Both the position numbers and the translations under genes were made by a program. Of a stretch of 64,000 nt of DNA, positions 55,193 to 64,000 are shown one piece after another (position 1 is the first letter of the stretch; the number at the start of each line of letters is the position of its first letter). The notes under the pieces are model-generated. The model saw only the letters and a list, made by a program, of their open reading frames with translations. It was not told where the DNA came from and searched no databases. Source of the DNA: Loktanella sp. IMCC34160. Lineage in GTDB: Bacteria > Pseudomonadota > Alphaproteobacteria > Rhodobacterales > Rhodobacteraceae. Location: assembly GCF_004145845.1 (NCBI RefSeq), contig NZ_SELP01000001.1:124001-188000 (forward strand), given 5' to 3'.

Positions 55193-55840
55193 ATGGCACG
55201 CGGTGCACCGATCAAATTCACGGACAATATTTTCTGCAATTGGGGGCCTGCGGGCCGGTTCCTTGCGGTCATGATGCCGATCCCCGGCGAATTGCGATGG
55301 GGCTATGACCTGACCAATGGCCAATGCAGGATCGTCGTCCACGGCATCCAACACCAACAGGGCGCGACAAGTGCGCTGTCTTTCGAATTCGGGGCGAACG
55401 TTGGGATCGGCATCGGGCCCATCGGATTTACCTTCGGGGCGGGCATGGGCGCATCCATCCGGACCGGCTGGACGATCGAGGTTGACCCGGAGGTGAAGTA
55501 TCTGAAGTGCCCCGGCGACAAGGGCTGCCAGAAGGTGGTGAAGGTCGATTTGTTCCGAAACTATGAATACGAGGCGCTGGTCAAGACCGCGCTGGGTTTC
55601 GTGACGCAGGCGTCGGGGAAGGTGACCAAGGATACGTCGAAGATGGGCACGATCCATCTGAAGACGCCCTGCGACGGGAACTGCTGTCCGGGCGCAGGCG
55701 TGGCTTTTGCCCAGGCCGCGCAGGTCAAGGATGCGCTTCCGGCCAAGCCCAAGGAGCGGCTTCCCGCAGATGGCGAACGGCCATGGAAGCCCTTTGATCG
55801 GTCGCCGGAGGTCCAGAAGACAGAATTGAAGATGGAGTAA
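55193..55840 (+). CDS. Unknown 215-aa protein inside the cco locus
   Basis: GGAGG lies 7 nt before the ATG. I do not recognise a family. No signal peptide or clear membrane helix; residues 66-88 are glycine-rich with alternating hydrophobics (GANVGIGIGPIGFTFGAG), which could be a beta or membrane-inserting segment. Seven cysteines: C15, C45, C106/C112 (CPGDKGC) and C160/C164/C165 (CDGNCC); these could bind metal or form disulfides. The C-terminus is Lys/Pro/Glu rich. It separates ccoNOQP from ccoGHIS, which are normally adjacent, and lies before the ccoG FNR box. Confidence 0.8.
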   Translation: MARGAPIKFTDNIFCNWGPAGRFLAVMMPIPGELRWGYDLTNGQCRIVVHGIQHQQGATSALSFEFGANVGIGIGPIGFTFGAGMGASIRTGWTIEVDPEVKYLKCPGDKGCQKVVKVDLFRNYEYEALVKTALGFVTQASGKVTKDTSKMGTIHLKTPCDGNCCPGAGVAFAQAAQVKDALPAKPKERLPADGERPWKPFDRSPEVQKTELKME

Positions 55841-55864
55841 CCCGCAGCCCTGCGACAAAAACCC

Positions 55865-55878
55865 TTGATCCATATCAA
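55865..55878. promoter_or_regulatory. FNR box upstream of ccoG
   Basis: TTGATccatATCAA, a perfect match to the FNR consensus, 69 nt before the ccoG ATG. Implies that ccoGHIS has its own FnrL-controlled promoter, separate from that of ccoNOQP. Confidence 0.92.
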
Positions 55879-55947
55879 GGCGTGGACAGGGCTGAGCCTT
55901 CAGAACAGGCTTGCGAACAGACTCATTTGATTTGGGATTCCTGCCTG

Positions 55948-57366
55948 ATGTCCTCTTCTGAAACGCCGCCGCCGCTTTATGCCGCGCGAGAACCTGTTTT
56001 TCCGCGCCGGGTCTCCGGAAAGTTCCGGAACCTGAAGTGGTGGATCATGCTGGTCACGCTGGGGATCTACTATCTGACCCCTTGGATTCGCTGGGACCGT
56101 GGCCCGGAATTGCCGGATCAGGCTGTACTGGTCGATATGGCCGGGCGCCGGTTCTTCTTCTTCTGGATCGAGATTTGGCCGCATGAATTCTATTTCATCG
56201 CGGGCCTGCTGATCATGGCGGGATTGGGTCTGTTCCTGTTCACCTCGGCCATGGGGCGGGTCTGGTGCGGCTATACCTGCCCACAGACCGTCTGGACCGA
56301 TCTGTTCATCCTTGTCGAGCGCTGGGTCGAAGGGGATCGCAACGCGCGGGTTCGCCTGTGGAACGCCAAATGGGACGCGCGAAAGGTCCGGTTGCGGCTG
56401 ACGAAGTGGGTCCTCTGGGCGCTGATTGGCCTCGCCACTGGCGGGGCCTGGGTGTTCTATTTCACCGATGCGCCAACACTGTTTGTCAATCTTCTCAACG
56501 GCACCGCCCACCCCATCGCCTATACAACGATGTTTATCCTGACCGCGACGACCTTCTTCTTTGGCGGGGTCGCACGCGAACAGGTCTGCATCTACGCCTG
56601 CCCTTGGCCCCGCATTCAGGCCGCGATGATGGACGAGGACACGATCACCGTCGCCTACCGCGAATGGCGAGGGGAACCGCGCGGCAAGGGTAAGAACCGC
56701 GACGGAATGGGCGACTGCATCGATTGTATGGCCTGCGTGAACGTCTGCCCGATGGGGATCGACATCCGCAACGGCCAGCAGATGGAATGCATCACCTGTG
56801 CGCTGTGCATCGACGCCTGCGACGACATGATGGAAAAGATCGGCAAGCCACGCGGGCTGATCGACTATATCGCGCTGAAGGACGAGGCCCGCGAACGCGA
56901 GGGAGAGCCGCCCGCGCCGGTGATCAAACATATCCTGCGACCCCGGACGATCCTTTACACCGCGCTTTGGTCCCTTGTCGGTCTGGGCCTTGTGTTCGCA
57001 CTGTTCATCCGGCCCGATATCGACATGACCGTGGCCCCCGTCCGCAACCCGACCTTTATCGTCCAGTCTGATGGGACCGTGCGCAATGTCTATGACATCC
57101 GCCTGCGCAACAAACATGGAGAGGCGCGGCCCTTCGGCATGGCGCTGAATTCCGATACCCCGCTCAGCTTGGAGATCGAAGGCGCCGATGGTAGCCTTGT
57201 GATGGTCCCGGCGGACGAAATGCGCCAGATCCGGGTCTATGTGGACGCTGGCCCCGATAGCGCAGCGGCAACGATGGACCGCACTGAATTCACGTTCTGG
57301 GTCACGGACCTGAACAGCAACGAACGGGCCTACACCAACACGGTCTTCAATGGACGAGGCAACTGA
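55948..57366 (+). CDS. ccoG: cbb3 oxidase assembly protein CcoG (FixG)
   Basis: 472 aa from the ATG at 55948. Membrane protein with the NapH-like motif MGRVWCGYTCPQTVWTD, two [4Fe-4S] sites (CIDCMACVNVCP, CITCALCIDAC) and a C-terminal periplasmic domain. CcoG reduces Cu(II) for delivery to the oxidase. First gene of ccoGHIS. Confidence 0.95.
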   Translation: MSSSETPPPLYAAREPVFPRRVSGKFRNLKWWIMLVTLGIYYLTPWIRWDRGPELPDQAVLVDMAGRRFFFFWIEIWPHEFYFIAGLLIMAGLGLFLFTSAMGRVWCGYTCPQTVWTDLFILVERWVEGDRNARVRLWNAKWDARKVRLRLTKWVLWALIGLATGGAWVFYFTDAPTLFVNLLNGTAHPIAYTTMFILTATTFFFGGVAREQVCIYACPWPRIQAAMMDEDTITVAYREWRGEPRGKGKNRDGMGDCIDCMACVNVCPMGIDIRNGQQMECITCALCIDACDDMMEKIGKPRGLIDYIALKDEAREREGEPPAPVIKHILRPRTILYTALWSLVGLGLVFALFIRPDIDMTVAPVRNPTFIVQSDGTVRNVYDIRLRNKHGEARPFGMALNSDTPLSLEIEGADGSLVMVPADEMRQIRVYVDAGPDSAAATMDRTEFTFWVTDLNSNERAYTNTVFNGRGN

Positions 57367-57367
57367 T

Positions 57368-57832
57368 ATGGCAGTCTTCTCTGGCCCCATCACCGGCCGC
57401 AAATTCTTTGTGATCTTCGCGTCCTTCTTCGTGGTGATCATCGGCGTGAACATTGCCCTCGCGGTCAGCGCCGCCCGCACCTTTCCGGGGCTTGAGGTCA
57501 AGAATTCCTACGTCGCGTCACAGCAGTTCGATGTGCAACGCGCCGCGCAAGAGGCGCTGGGCTGGACCATCGACGCACGGGTTCAACAGGGCGAATTGCA
57601 CCTGACCATCACCGATGCCAACGGCGCCCCGGTCGAGGTGCAGTCGGTTAGCGGCACCTTTGGGCGGGCGACCTCTGTCCGCGACGACCAGACGCCGGAT
57701 TTCATGTTCGATGGCCAGATGTACCGCGCTCCGGTCACGACCGCGCCGGGCAACTGGAACCTGCGGTTCGAAGCCATTGCCGAGGATGGCACGCTGTTCC
57801 GGCAGCGGGTCGTGGTGATCGTGGAAAGCTAG
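57368..57832 (+). CDS. ccoH: cbb3 oxidase assembly protein CcoH (FixH)
   Basis: 154 aa from the ATG at 57368 (GAGG 8 nt upstream), just after the ccoG stop. One N-terminal helix (FFVIFASFFVVIIGVNIALA) and a periplasmic beta domain (PGLEVKNSYVASQQFD, GNWNLRFEA). Needed for cbb3 assembly and stability. Confidence 0.92.
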   Translation: MAVFSGPITGRKFFVIFASFFVVIIGVNIALAVSAARTFPGLEVKNSYVASQQFDVQRAAQEALGWTIDARVQQGELHLTITDANGAPVEVQSVSGTFGRATSVRDDQTPDFMFDGQMYRAPVTTAPGNWNLRFEAIAEDGTLFRQRVVVIVES

Positions 57833-57836
57833 GGAC

Positions 57837-60026
57837 ATGTCGGCGACCGAATATCACTCTGCCGCGGTCTGTCCGGGGTGCATCGCGGGCGAAGGTGTCG
57901 CCCGCCGCGCTGCCGACGACGCCAGCCTTGGCGCGCGTGATATCCAATTGTCGCTGCCGACGATCCATTGCGCGGCCTGCATTTCCACGGTCGAACGCGG
58001 GCTGATGCAGCGCGCCGGGGTCGAAGATGTGCGGGTGAACCTGACCCGGAAACGGGCAACCGTCCGTGTCGCCGCCGGGGTGGAAACCGCCGACATCGTA
58101 CGGGCCGTGTCGTCGCTGGGATACGAGGCGCAGCCGCTGGATGCCGCCACACTCAGCGCCGGGGAAAGCGACCGGGCGGCCCGCGATCTGGCCATGCGCC
58201 TGGGCGTGGCCGGGTTTTCCATGATGAACGTCATGTTGCTGTCCGTGGCGGTCTGGTCGGGCGCCTCGGACGCGACCCGTGACCTGTTTCACTGGATTTC
58301 GGCGGCCATCGCCCTGCCCACCATTGCCTTTTCCGCGCAGCCGTTCTTTCGCTCTGCCCTGTCGGCGCTGAAGGTTGCCCGGCTGAACATGGACGTGCCG
58401 ATTTCGCTGGCGATCCTGTTGGCGGGGGCAATGTCGCTCTATGAAACGATCTCGCATGGGGAACACGCCTATTTCGACGCGGCCCTGTCGCTGACATTCT
58501 TCCTTCTGGCCGGGCGCTATCTGGATCAGAAGATGCGGTCCACTGCACGCTCCGCGGCGGCGGAGCTGGCTGCGATGGAGGTGCCTGTCGCCCTGCGCCT
58601 GTCCGGTGACGGGGCGGAAACGGTCTCGGTCCGGGACGTTGCGGTTGATGATCTGCTGATGGTCCAACCGGGCGCACGGGTTCCCGTCGACGGGGTTATC
58701 ACCGAAGGCAATTCCGAACTGGACCGGGCCTTCCTGACCGGGGAAACCGACCCGGTCGCCGTTGGCCCCGGTGCCGATCTGAAGGCCGGAGAGGTCAACC
58801 TGACCGGTGCTCTGATCATGCGGGCCACGGCGGTTGGCGGCGATACGTTGCTGCATAATCTCGCCGAACTCATCTCGAACGCCGAGGCGGCAAAGTCTCG
58901 CTACAACACGCTCGCCGATCGGGCCGCGCGGATCTATGCGCCTGCGGTTCACCTGTTGGCCCTGATCGGTTTCATCGTCTGGATGTATGTGACCGGGGGC
59001 GATGTGCGGCACGCGCTGAATATCGCCGTTGCGTTGCTGATCATCACCTGCCCCTGTGCGCTGGGCCTTGCGGTGCCTGCTGTGTCCACCGTCGCCTCGG
59101 GGCGGTTGTTCCGGTTGGGGCTTCTGGTCAAACACCCCTCTGCGCTGGAACGTCTGGCCGAGGTGGACGAGGTGATTTTCGACAAGACCGGCACGCTGAC
59201 GCGTGGCACCCCGGTGTGTACCAACATGGCCGATCTGCCGGACAGTGCCCTATCCGTCGCTGTGGCGCTGGCTGAAGCCTCTGGTCACCCAAGGTCGCGC
59301 GCGATTGTCGAGGCCGCCCGTGGGCGCGACCTGCCGCGTGTCCGGGTCACGGACATCGTCGAGGTGCCGGGCTTTGGCGTCGAGGGGACGCTGAACGGTG
59401 CGCAGATCCGTCTGGGTCGGGCGCAATGGGTCGGGGCCGAAGGGGCAGGCAGTGGAACCGTGTTGCGGCTGGCCGACGGTGCCTTGCATGACTTCCGTTT
59501 CGAAGACGCCCTGCGGCCCGGCGCGGTCGGTTTGATCGCGGCACTAAAGGCACGGGGGCTTCCTGTGACGCTTTTGTCCGGGGATGCCGAAGCACCGGTC
59601 CGGTCCTTGGCAGACGACCTTGGGATCGAAACCTGGCATGCGGGCGTTCTGCCCGATGGCAAGGCGGACCTGCTGCGCCAGCGGGCCGAGGCGGGCAAGC
59701 GTGTGCTTATGGTTGGCGACGGGCTGAATGACACGGCGGCACTTGCGCTTGCCCATGTCTCCATTGCTCCAGCCTCCGCGCTCGAGGCGACGCGAGTGGC
59801 GGCGGACCTTGTCCTGATGGGCGCGGACCTGTCGAAAATCGCGGACGGGCTGCGGATCGCCGGGTCGGCCCGGCGGCGCATTCTCGAAAACTTCGGGGTG
59901 GCGGCTGTTTACAACATGATCGCGGTTCCGGTGGCCTTCCTTGGCTTTGCAACGCCGCTGGCGGCTGCTATCGCGATGTCGTCATCGTCGATCATCGTTT
60001 CCCTGAACGCATTGCGGACCCGCTAG
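57837..60026 (+). CDS. ccoI: P1B-type copper ATPase for cbb3 assembly, CcoI (FixI)
   Basis: 729 aa. N-terminal CPGC and one HMA domain (CAAC about 46), membrane CPC (about 405, ITCPCALGLAVPA), phosphorylation DKTGT (about 449), GHPRS and GDGLNDTAAL. Supplies copper for CuB of CcoN. It differs from CopA at 41725, which has two HMA domains and a copper-stress regulator. Confidence 0.95.
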   Translation: MSATEYHSAAVCPGCIAGEGVARRAADDASLGARDIQLSLPTIHCAACISTVERGLMQRAGVEDVRVNLTRKRATVRVAAGVETADIVRAVSSLGYEAQPLDAATLSAGESDRAARDLAMRLGVAGFSMMNVMLLSVAVWSGASDATRDLFHWISAAIALPTIAFSAQPFFRSALSALKVARLNMDVPISLAILLAGAMSLYETISHGEHAYFDAALSLTFFLLAGRYLDQKMRSTARSAAAELAAMEVPVALRLSGDGAETVSVRDVAVDDLLMVQPGARVPVDGVITEGNSELDRAFLTGETDPVAVGPGADLKAGEVNLTGALIMRATAVGGDTLLHNLAELISNAEAAKSRYNTLADRAARIYAPAVHLLALIGFIVWMYVTGGDVRHALNIAVALLIITCPCALGLAVPAVSTVASGRLFRLGLLVKHPSALERLAEVDEVIFDKTGTLTRGTPVCTNMADLPDSALSVAVALAEASGHPRSRAIVEAARGRDLPRVRVTDIVEVPGFGVEGTLNGAQIRLGRAQWVGAEGAGSGTVLRLADGALHDFRFEDALRPGAVGLIAALKARGLPVTLLSGDAEAPVRSLADDLGIETWHAGVLPDGKADLLRQRAEAGKRVLMVGDGLNDTAALALAHVSIAPASALEATRVAADLVLMGADLSKIADGLRIAGSARRRILENFGVAAVYNMIAVPVAFLGFATPLAAAIAMSSSSIIVSLNALRTR

Positions 60027-60028
60027 CC

Positions 60029-60187
60029 ATGGAAGTTCTGTCCCTCCTCATCCCAATTTCCATCGGGCTTGGCGCCATCGGGCTGGCGGCGTTCTTCTGG
60101 ACGATGAAAAGCCAGCAATACGATGACCCCGAAGGGGACGCGGCGCGGATCCTACGGGACGATTACGACGATCATCCGGCGGATTAA
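60029..60187 (+). CDS. ccoS: cbb3 oxidase maturation protein CcoS
   Basis: 52 aa, beginning MEVLSLLIPISIGLGAIGLA, one membrane helix, then FFWTMKSQQYDDPEGDAARI and an acidic tail. This matches CcoS, needed for cofactor insertion. It starts 3 nt after the ccoI stop and closes the operon. Confidence 0.93.
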   Translation: MEVLSLLIPISIGLGAIGLAAFFWTMKSQQYDDPEGDAARILRDDYDDHPAD

Positions 60188-60326
60188 GCCCGCCAATCGG
60201 CAGATTTTCGCAATATCTTGTGGATAACCCAGCTGGTTTTCCAAGATGCTGGGGGTATCCGTTGACTCTGGCACGCTGCCCCCGCCAGACTTCCTCAAAC
60301 CAAGAATCAAGAACGGGGCAGTCCCT

Positions 60327-63300
60327 TTGCGCTTTTCCAAGCTGCGTCTGAATGGCTTCAAAAGCTTCGTTGACCCGACCGATCTGGTGATCGCGGACGG
60401 GCTGACCGGCGTTGTCGGGCCGAATGGCTGTGGCAAGTCGAACCTTCTTGAAGCGCTGCGCTGGGTCATGGGCGAAAACCGCCCGACCGCGATGCGGGGC
60501 GGCGGCATGGAGGACGTGATCTTTGCCGGGACGACAAGCCGCCCGGCCCGCAACCATGCCGAGGTCAGCCTTGTGATCGACAACGGCGAACGTCTGGCCC
60601 CGGCGACCTTCAACGACAGCGATATCCTTGAAATTACCCGTCGGATCACCCGCGACGTCGGATCAGCCTATAAGGTCGGGTCCAAGGATGTGCGGGCGCG
60701 GGACGTACAGATGCTGTTCGCCGATGCCTCGACCGGGGCGCATTCGCCGGCGTTGGTCCGGCAGGGTCAGATTTCGGAACTGATCAACGCCAAGCCCAAG
60801 AACCGCCGCCGCATTCTGGAAGAGGCAGCGGGGATTTCCGGCCTGTATCAGCGGCGCCACGAGGCCGAGTTGAAACTGCGGGGCGCGGAACAGAACCTTG
60901 CCCGCGTCGATGACGTGCTGGAACAGCTGGCCAACCAGTTGGGGCAGTTGGCGCGGCAAGCCCGGCAGGCGGCCCGCTACCGCGAGATCGGGGAGAACCT
61001 GCGCAAATCCGAAGGGCTGTTGCTGTACCGTCGCTGGAAAGAGGCGGAAGAGGCGCGCATGGCCGCCGTAGCCCAATTGCAGGAACGGACCGTCACCGCA
61101 TCGCAGGCAGAGGCCGCCGCCCGCGCCGCCACCAAGGCCCGCACCGCGCGGGAAGAGGGGCTGCCCCCCCTGCGCGAGGAAGAGGCGATTGCCGCCGCCG
61201 TGTTGCAGCGGTTGCAGGTCCAGCGCGATAGCCTGAAAGAACAGGAGGCCCGCGCGATCGAGACGATCCAGACCCTGCGCAACCGGATCGACCAGCTGTC
61301 CCGCGATATCGAGCGCGAGGCCGGGCTGAACAAGGACGCAGGCGAGACCATCGACCGGTTGGAGTGGGAAGCCCGCGAGATCGCCAAGGCGGGCGAGGGG
61401 CACTCCGGCCGGTTGGAAGCCGCGCAAGAGGCCGCCCGCGAGGCGGCGAGTGTCTTGCAGGAGCGCGAAAGCGACCTGAGCCAGATGACCGAGGACGTGG
61501 CCCGCCTTGCCGCGCGGCACCAGTCGGCCCAACGTCTTTTGGACGACAGTCGCAAGACGCTTGAGAAGGCAGAGGCCGACGCCGCCCGCGCCATGGCGGC
61601 CATGCGGGACGCCGAAGCGGCCCTTGCCCGCGCCGAAGCCGATTTTGCCAGTGCCGGAGAGGCCGAGGCCGAGGCCGTCGCCCGTGCAGAAGGGGCCGAG
61701 GAGGCGCTGATCGAGGCCGAAGCCGCGCGCGCCGACACCCAATCGCGCGAGGTGGACGCCCGCGCCCTGCGGTCCGCCGCCGAAGGCGAGGCCAATGCCC
61801 TGCGGGCCGAGGTTGCGGCCCTTGCCCGGCTGGTCGAACGCGACACCGCCGAGGGCGGGCAGGTGATGGACATGCTGCGGGTGCAGGGGGGCTATGAAAA
61901 GGCGCTGGGCGCGGCGCTGGCCGACGACCTGCGGGCCCCCGCAATCGATGGCGCAGGCAAATCTGGCTGGGCTGTCATGCCCGCCTATACCGATCCCCAA
62001 TCGTTGCCCGCCGGGGTGCAGGCGCTGACCAATTTCGTCACCGTGCCGGAGGTGTTGGTGCGTCGGATGGGGCAGGTGGGTCTGGTTGACACGGCGGACG
62101 GTCCCCGTTTGCAGGCCGCTCTGAAACCGGGCCAGCGGCTGGTCAGCATTGGAGGGGACCTGTGGCGCTGGGACGGGTTCCGCGCCGGGGCCGAGGATGC
62201 CCCATCAGCGGCGGCCCTGCGGTTGCAGCAGTTGAACCGGCTGGTCGAGCTAAAGCGCGATCTGGAGGAGGCCAACGCCAAGGCCGACGGCGCGCGCATG
62301 GCGCATGAGGCGTTGACCCAGCGGTTGGCCGATCTGACCGATGCCGATCAGGCGGCCCGCACGGCCCGGCGTGAGGCGGACAGGCTGGTGGCCGAGGCAA
62401 ACCGCGCCCTGTCGCGGGCCGAGGCAGACCGGAACCTTGCCGAGGGCAAGCTGGAAAGCTCTGGCCTTGCCGTGAAGCGGCACGAGGAAGAGGCGATGGG
62501 CGCCCGCGCCTCGATGGCCGAGGCCGAGAAGTCCGCCCGTGACCTGCCCGATCTGGGTGATGCCCGCGCTGCGGTCGAAGATATCAAGGTCACCGTCGAA
62601 GCTGCCCGAATGACCATGATGGCCAAGCGGTCGGCCCATGACGAAGTGCGCCGCGAAGGCGAGGCCCGGTTGAAGCGCAGCCAGGAGATCACCAAGGAAA
62701 TCTCGGGCTGGAAACACCGGTTGGAAACTGCCTCGAAACGGTCGGCGGAATTGGCCGAGCGCAAGGTCGCAACCGAAGAAGAGCTGGCCGAGGCGACGGC
62801 CGCGCCCGAGGAAATCGCGATCAAGCGCGAGGAATTGTCCGAGGCGATCGACGAGGCCGAGGCACGCCGGAAGACGGCGGCAGACAAACTGGCCGAAGCG
62901 GAAACCGCCCTGCGTGACGCGCAGATGGCCGAACGGGAGACCGAACGTGCCGCGTCCGAGGCCCGCGAGGCCCGCGCCCGTGCCGAGGCCCGCAACGATG
63001 CCGCCCGCGAAACCGTGGCCTATGCCGCCGAACGGATCATGGAGGCGCAAGAGGTCACGCCGGACAAGCTGCTTGAGACCTTGGACGCGGACCCTGAGAA
63101 GATGCCGCCCTCCGAGCAGATCGAGGCACAGGTCAATGCCCTGAAACGGCAACGCGACGCGCTGGGTGCGGTGAACCTTCGGGCCGAGGAGGACGCCAAG
63201 GAGGTCCAGCAGGAATTCGATACGCTGACCAACGAAAAGCAGGATCTGGAAGACGCGATCAAGGCGCTGCGCACCGGGATTGCCAGCCTGAACAAGGAGG

Positions 63301-63782
63301 GCCGCGAACGGCTGCTGACTGCCTTCGAACAGGTCAACGAAAACTTTGGCCTGTTGTTCACCCACCTGTTCGGCGGGGGCGAGGCCAAGCTGGTCATGGT
63401 CGAAAGCGACGATCCGCTGGATGCGGGGCTTGAGATCATGTGCCAGCCGCCGGGCAAGAAACTGGCCACCCTGTCGCTGCTGTCCGGGGGGGAACAGACC
63501 CTGACGGCGCTGGCGCTGATCTTCGCGGTGTTCCTTGCCAACCCGGCCCCGATCTGTGTGCTGGACGAGGTGGACGCGCCGCTAGACGATGCCAACGTGA
63601 CCCGGTTCTGTGACCTTCTGGACGAGATGTGCCGCCGGACCGATACAAGGTTCCTGATCATCACCCACCACGCGGTGACCATGGCCCGCATGGACCGACT
63701 GTTCGGGGTGACGATGCAGGAAAAAGGCGTCAGCCAGCTGGTCAGCGTCGACCTGAAGAAGGCCGAACAGATGGTCGCCTGA
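60327..63782 (+). CDS. smc: Chromosome segregation protein SMC
   Basis: 1151 aa from the TTG at 60327, giving the conserved N-terminus RFSKLRLNGFKSF; an ATG at 60246 in the same frame adds 27 unconserved residues. Walker A GPNGCGKSN, long coiled coils about 165-500 and 650-1000, hinge near 510-620, signature LSGGEQTLTALAL and Walker B CVLDEVDAPLDD. Condenses and organises the chromosome with ScpA/ScpB. Confidence 0.96.
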   Translation: MRFSKLRLNGFKSFVDPTDLVIADGLTGVVGPNGCGKSNLLEALRWVMGENRPTAMRGGGMEDVIFAGTTSRPARNHAEVSLVIDNGERLAPATFNDSDILEITRRITRDVGSAYKVGSKDVRARDVQMLFADASTGAHSPALVRQGQISELINAKPKNRRRILEEAAGISGLYQRRHEAELKLRGAEQNLARVDDVLEQLANQLGQLARQARQAARYREIGENLRKSEGLLLYRRWKEAEEARMAAVAQLQERTVTASQAEAAARAATKARTAREEGLPPLREEEAIAAAVLQRLQVQRDSLKEQEARAIETIQTLRNRIDQLSRDIEREAGLNKDAGETIDRLEWEAREIAKAGEGHSGRLEAAQEAAREAASVLQERESDLSQMTEDVARLAARHQSAQRLLDDSRKTLEKAEADAARAMAAMRDAEAALARAEADFASAGEAEAEAVARAEGAEEALIEAEAARADTQSREVDARALRSAAEGEANALRAEVAALARLVERDTAEGGQVMDMLRVQGGYEKALGAALADDLRAPAIDGAGKSGWAVMPAYTDPQSLPAGVQALTNFVTVPEVLVRRMGQVGLVDTADGPRLQAALKPGQRLVSIGGDLWRWDGFRAGAEDAPSAAALRLQQLNRLVELKRDLEEANAKADGARMAHEALTQRLADLTDADQAARTARREADRLVAEANRALSRAEADRNLAEGKLESSGLAVKRHEEEAMGARASMAEAEKSARDLPDLGDARAAVEDIKVTVEAARMTMMAKRSAHDEVRREGEARLKRSQEITKEISGWKHRLETASKRSAELAERKVATEEELAEATAAPEEIAIKREELSEAIDEAEARRKTAADKLAEAETALRDAQMAERETERAASEAREARARAEARNDAARETVAYAAERIMEAQEVTPDKLLETLDADPEKMPPSEQIEAQVNALKRQRDALGAVNLRAEEDAKEVQQEFDTLTNEKQDLEDAIKALRTGIASLNKEGRERLLTAFEQVNENFGLLFTHLFGGGEAKLVMVESDDPLDAGLEIMCQPPGKKLATLSLLSGGEQTLTALALIFAVFLANPAPICVLDEVDAPLDDANVTRFCDLLDEMCRRTDTRFLIITHHAVTMARMDRLFGVTMQEKGVSQLVSVDLKKAEQMVA

Positions 63783-63787
63783 GACTG

Positions 63788-63847
63788 GTAGGGTGGGTCA
63801 AGACCCACCTTACTTGCGCGGATCGTAGGGTGGGTTTCAACCCACCC
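63788..63847. repeat. Pair of GTAGGGTGGGT hairpin repeats
   Basis: GTAGGGTGGGTC/GACCCACCTTAC (63788-63799 and 63802-63813) and GGGTGGGTT/AACCCACCC (63828-63836 and 63839-63847) lie 37 bp apart. This is a repeat type I recall as dispersed in proteobacterial genomes. Between the convergent smc and peptidoglycan-binding genes it may also terminate transcription. Confidence 0.75.
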
Positions 63848-63853
63848 CTGCCG

Positions 63854-64000
63854 CTACAATCGGTTCAACAGATCGCGCGTCGGCCATGCGTCGGCCGGCA
63901 ATCCCAGCCGCTCCTGTTCGGTCTGGACCGCCTCGCGGGTTTTTTCGCCGATGATCCCGTCAATGCCGCCAACGTCATGGCCACGCGCCTCCAGCTTGCG
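63854..64000 (-). CDS. C-terminal end of a peptidoglycan-binding protein, probably a lytic transglycosylase
   Basis: Only the last 48 residues are in the window: RKLEARGHDV, GGIDGIIGEKTREAVQTEQE and a final LLNRL. This is a PGB_1 repeat (helical peptidoglycan-binding domain, GxIDGIxGxxTxxAV). In alphaproteobacteria this domain often ends MltB-type lytic murein transglycosylases. The rest of the gene lies beyond 64000. Confidence 0.8.
   Translation of the reverse strand, partial: RKLEARGHDVGGIDGIIGEKTREAVQTEQERLGLPADAWPTRDLLNRL

Overview
The window looks like chromosomal DNA of a Roseobacter-group or related Rhodobacterales alphaproteobacterium. Support comes from the fnrL / ccoNOQP / ccoGHIS locus, the dnaX-ybaB-recR operon, a taurine degradation set with a MocR-type TauR and sulfite-handling genes, a fused allantoinase/OHCU decarboxylase gene, and high GC with heavy use of ATGA start/stop overlaps. 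No rRNA, tRNA, CRISPR array, transposase or integrase was seen.

Layout. (1) 1-7.5 kb: a block of visibly lower GC. It holds two divergent genes for large RTX (calcium-binding repeat) proteins predicted to leave by type I secretion, one with a sialate-O-acetylesterase-like (SASA) domain and one with a large unassigned, possibly glycosidase-like domain. It also has an EAL-domain protein with an altered metal motif and two small overlapping ORFs. (2) 7.6-11.1 kb: core genes dnaX, ybaB, recR and a small tyrosine-phosphatase-like protein. (3) 11.1-18.1 kb: urate/purine catabolism (NCS2 permease, allA, ureidoglycine aminohydrolase, puuE-uraD fusion, uraH, LysR regulator, puuD). (4) 18.1-28.6 kb: galactoside use (galM, GH42 beta-galactosidase, sugar lactonase, dgoA, dgoK, ABC importer, IclR regulator). 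(5) 28.6-41.6 kb: taurine dissimilation (tpa, tauR, xsc, tauE, ackA, pta) with a cytoplasmic SoeABC-type sulfite dehydrogenase. (6) 41.6-48.2 kb: copper ATPase with its MerR regulator, a DksA-like zinc protein, an ArgE-like deacetylase, an Lrp regulator and a class III aminotransferase. (7) 48.2-60.2 kb: micro-oxic respiration (hemN, fnrL, uspA, ccoNOQP, an orphan 215-aa gene, ccoGHIS) with two FNR boxes. (8) 60.3-64 kb: smc, a hairpin repeat pair and the 3' end of a peptidoglycan-binding protein.

How the parts work together. The taurine genes form a pathway: Tpa makes sulfoacetaldehyde, Xsc gives acetyl phosphate and sulfite, Pta/AckA draw off the acetyl group, and TauE or SoeABC deals with the sulfite. 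Candidate TauR repeats can be read at the tpa, xsc and tauR promoters. FnrL is the likely regulator of ccoN and ccoG, which each have an FNR box. The galactoside genes make a De Ley-Doudoroff route whose sugar dehydrogenase and galactonate dehydratase are not in this window.

The least explained parts are the low-GC RTX block, the orphan protein inside the cco locus, and the divergent AckA and shortened Pta of the taurine cluster. All calls come from reading the sequence; no database search was run.
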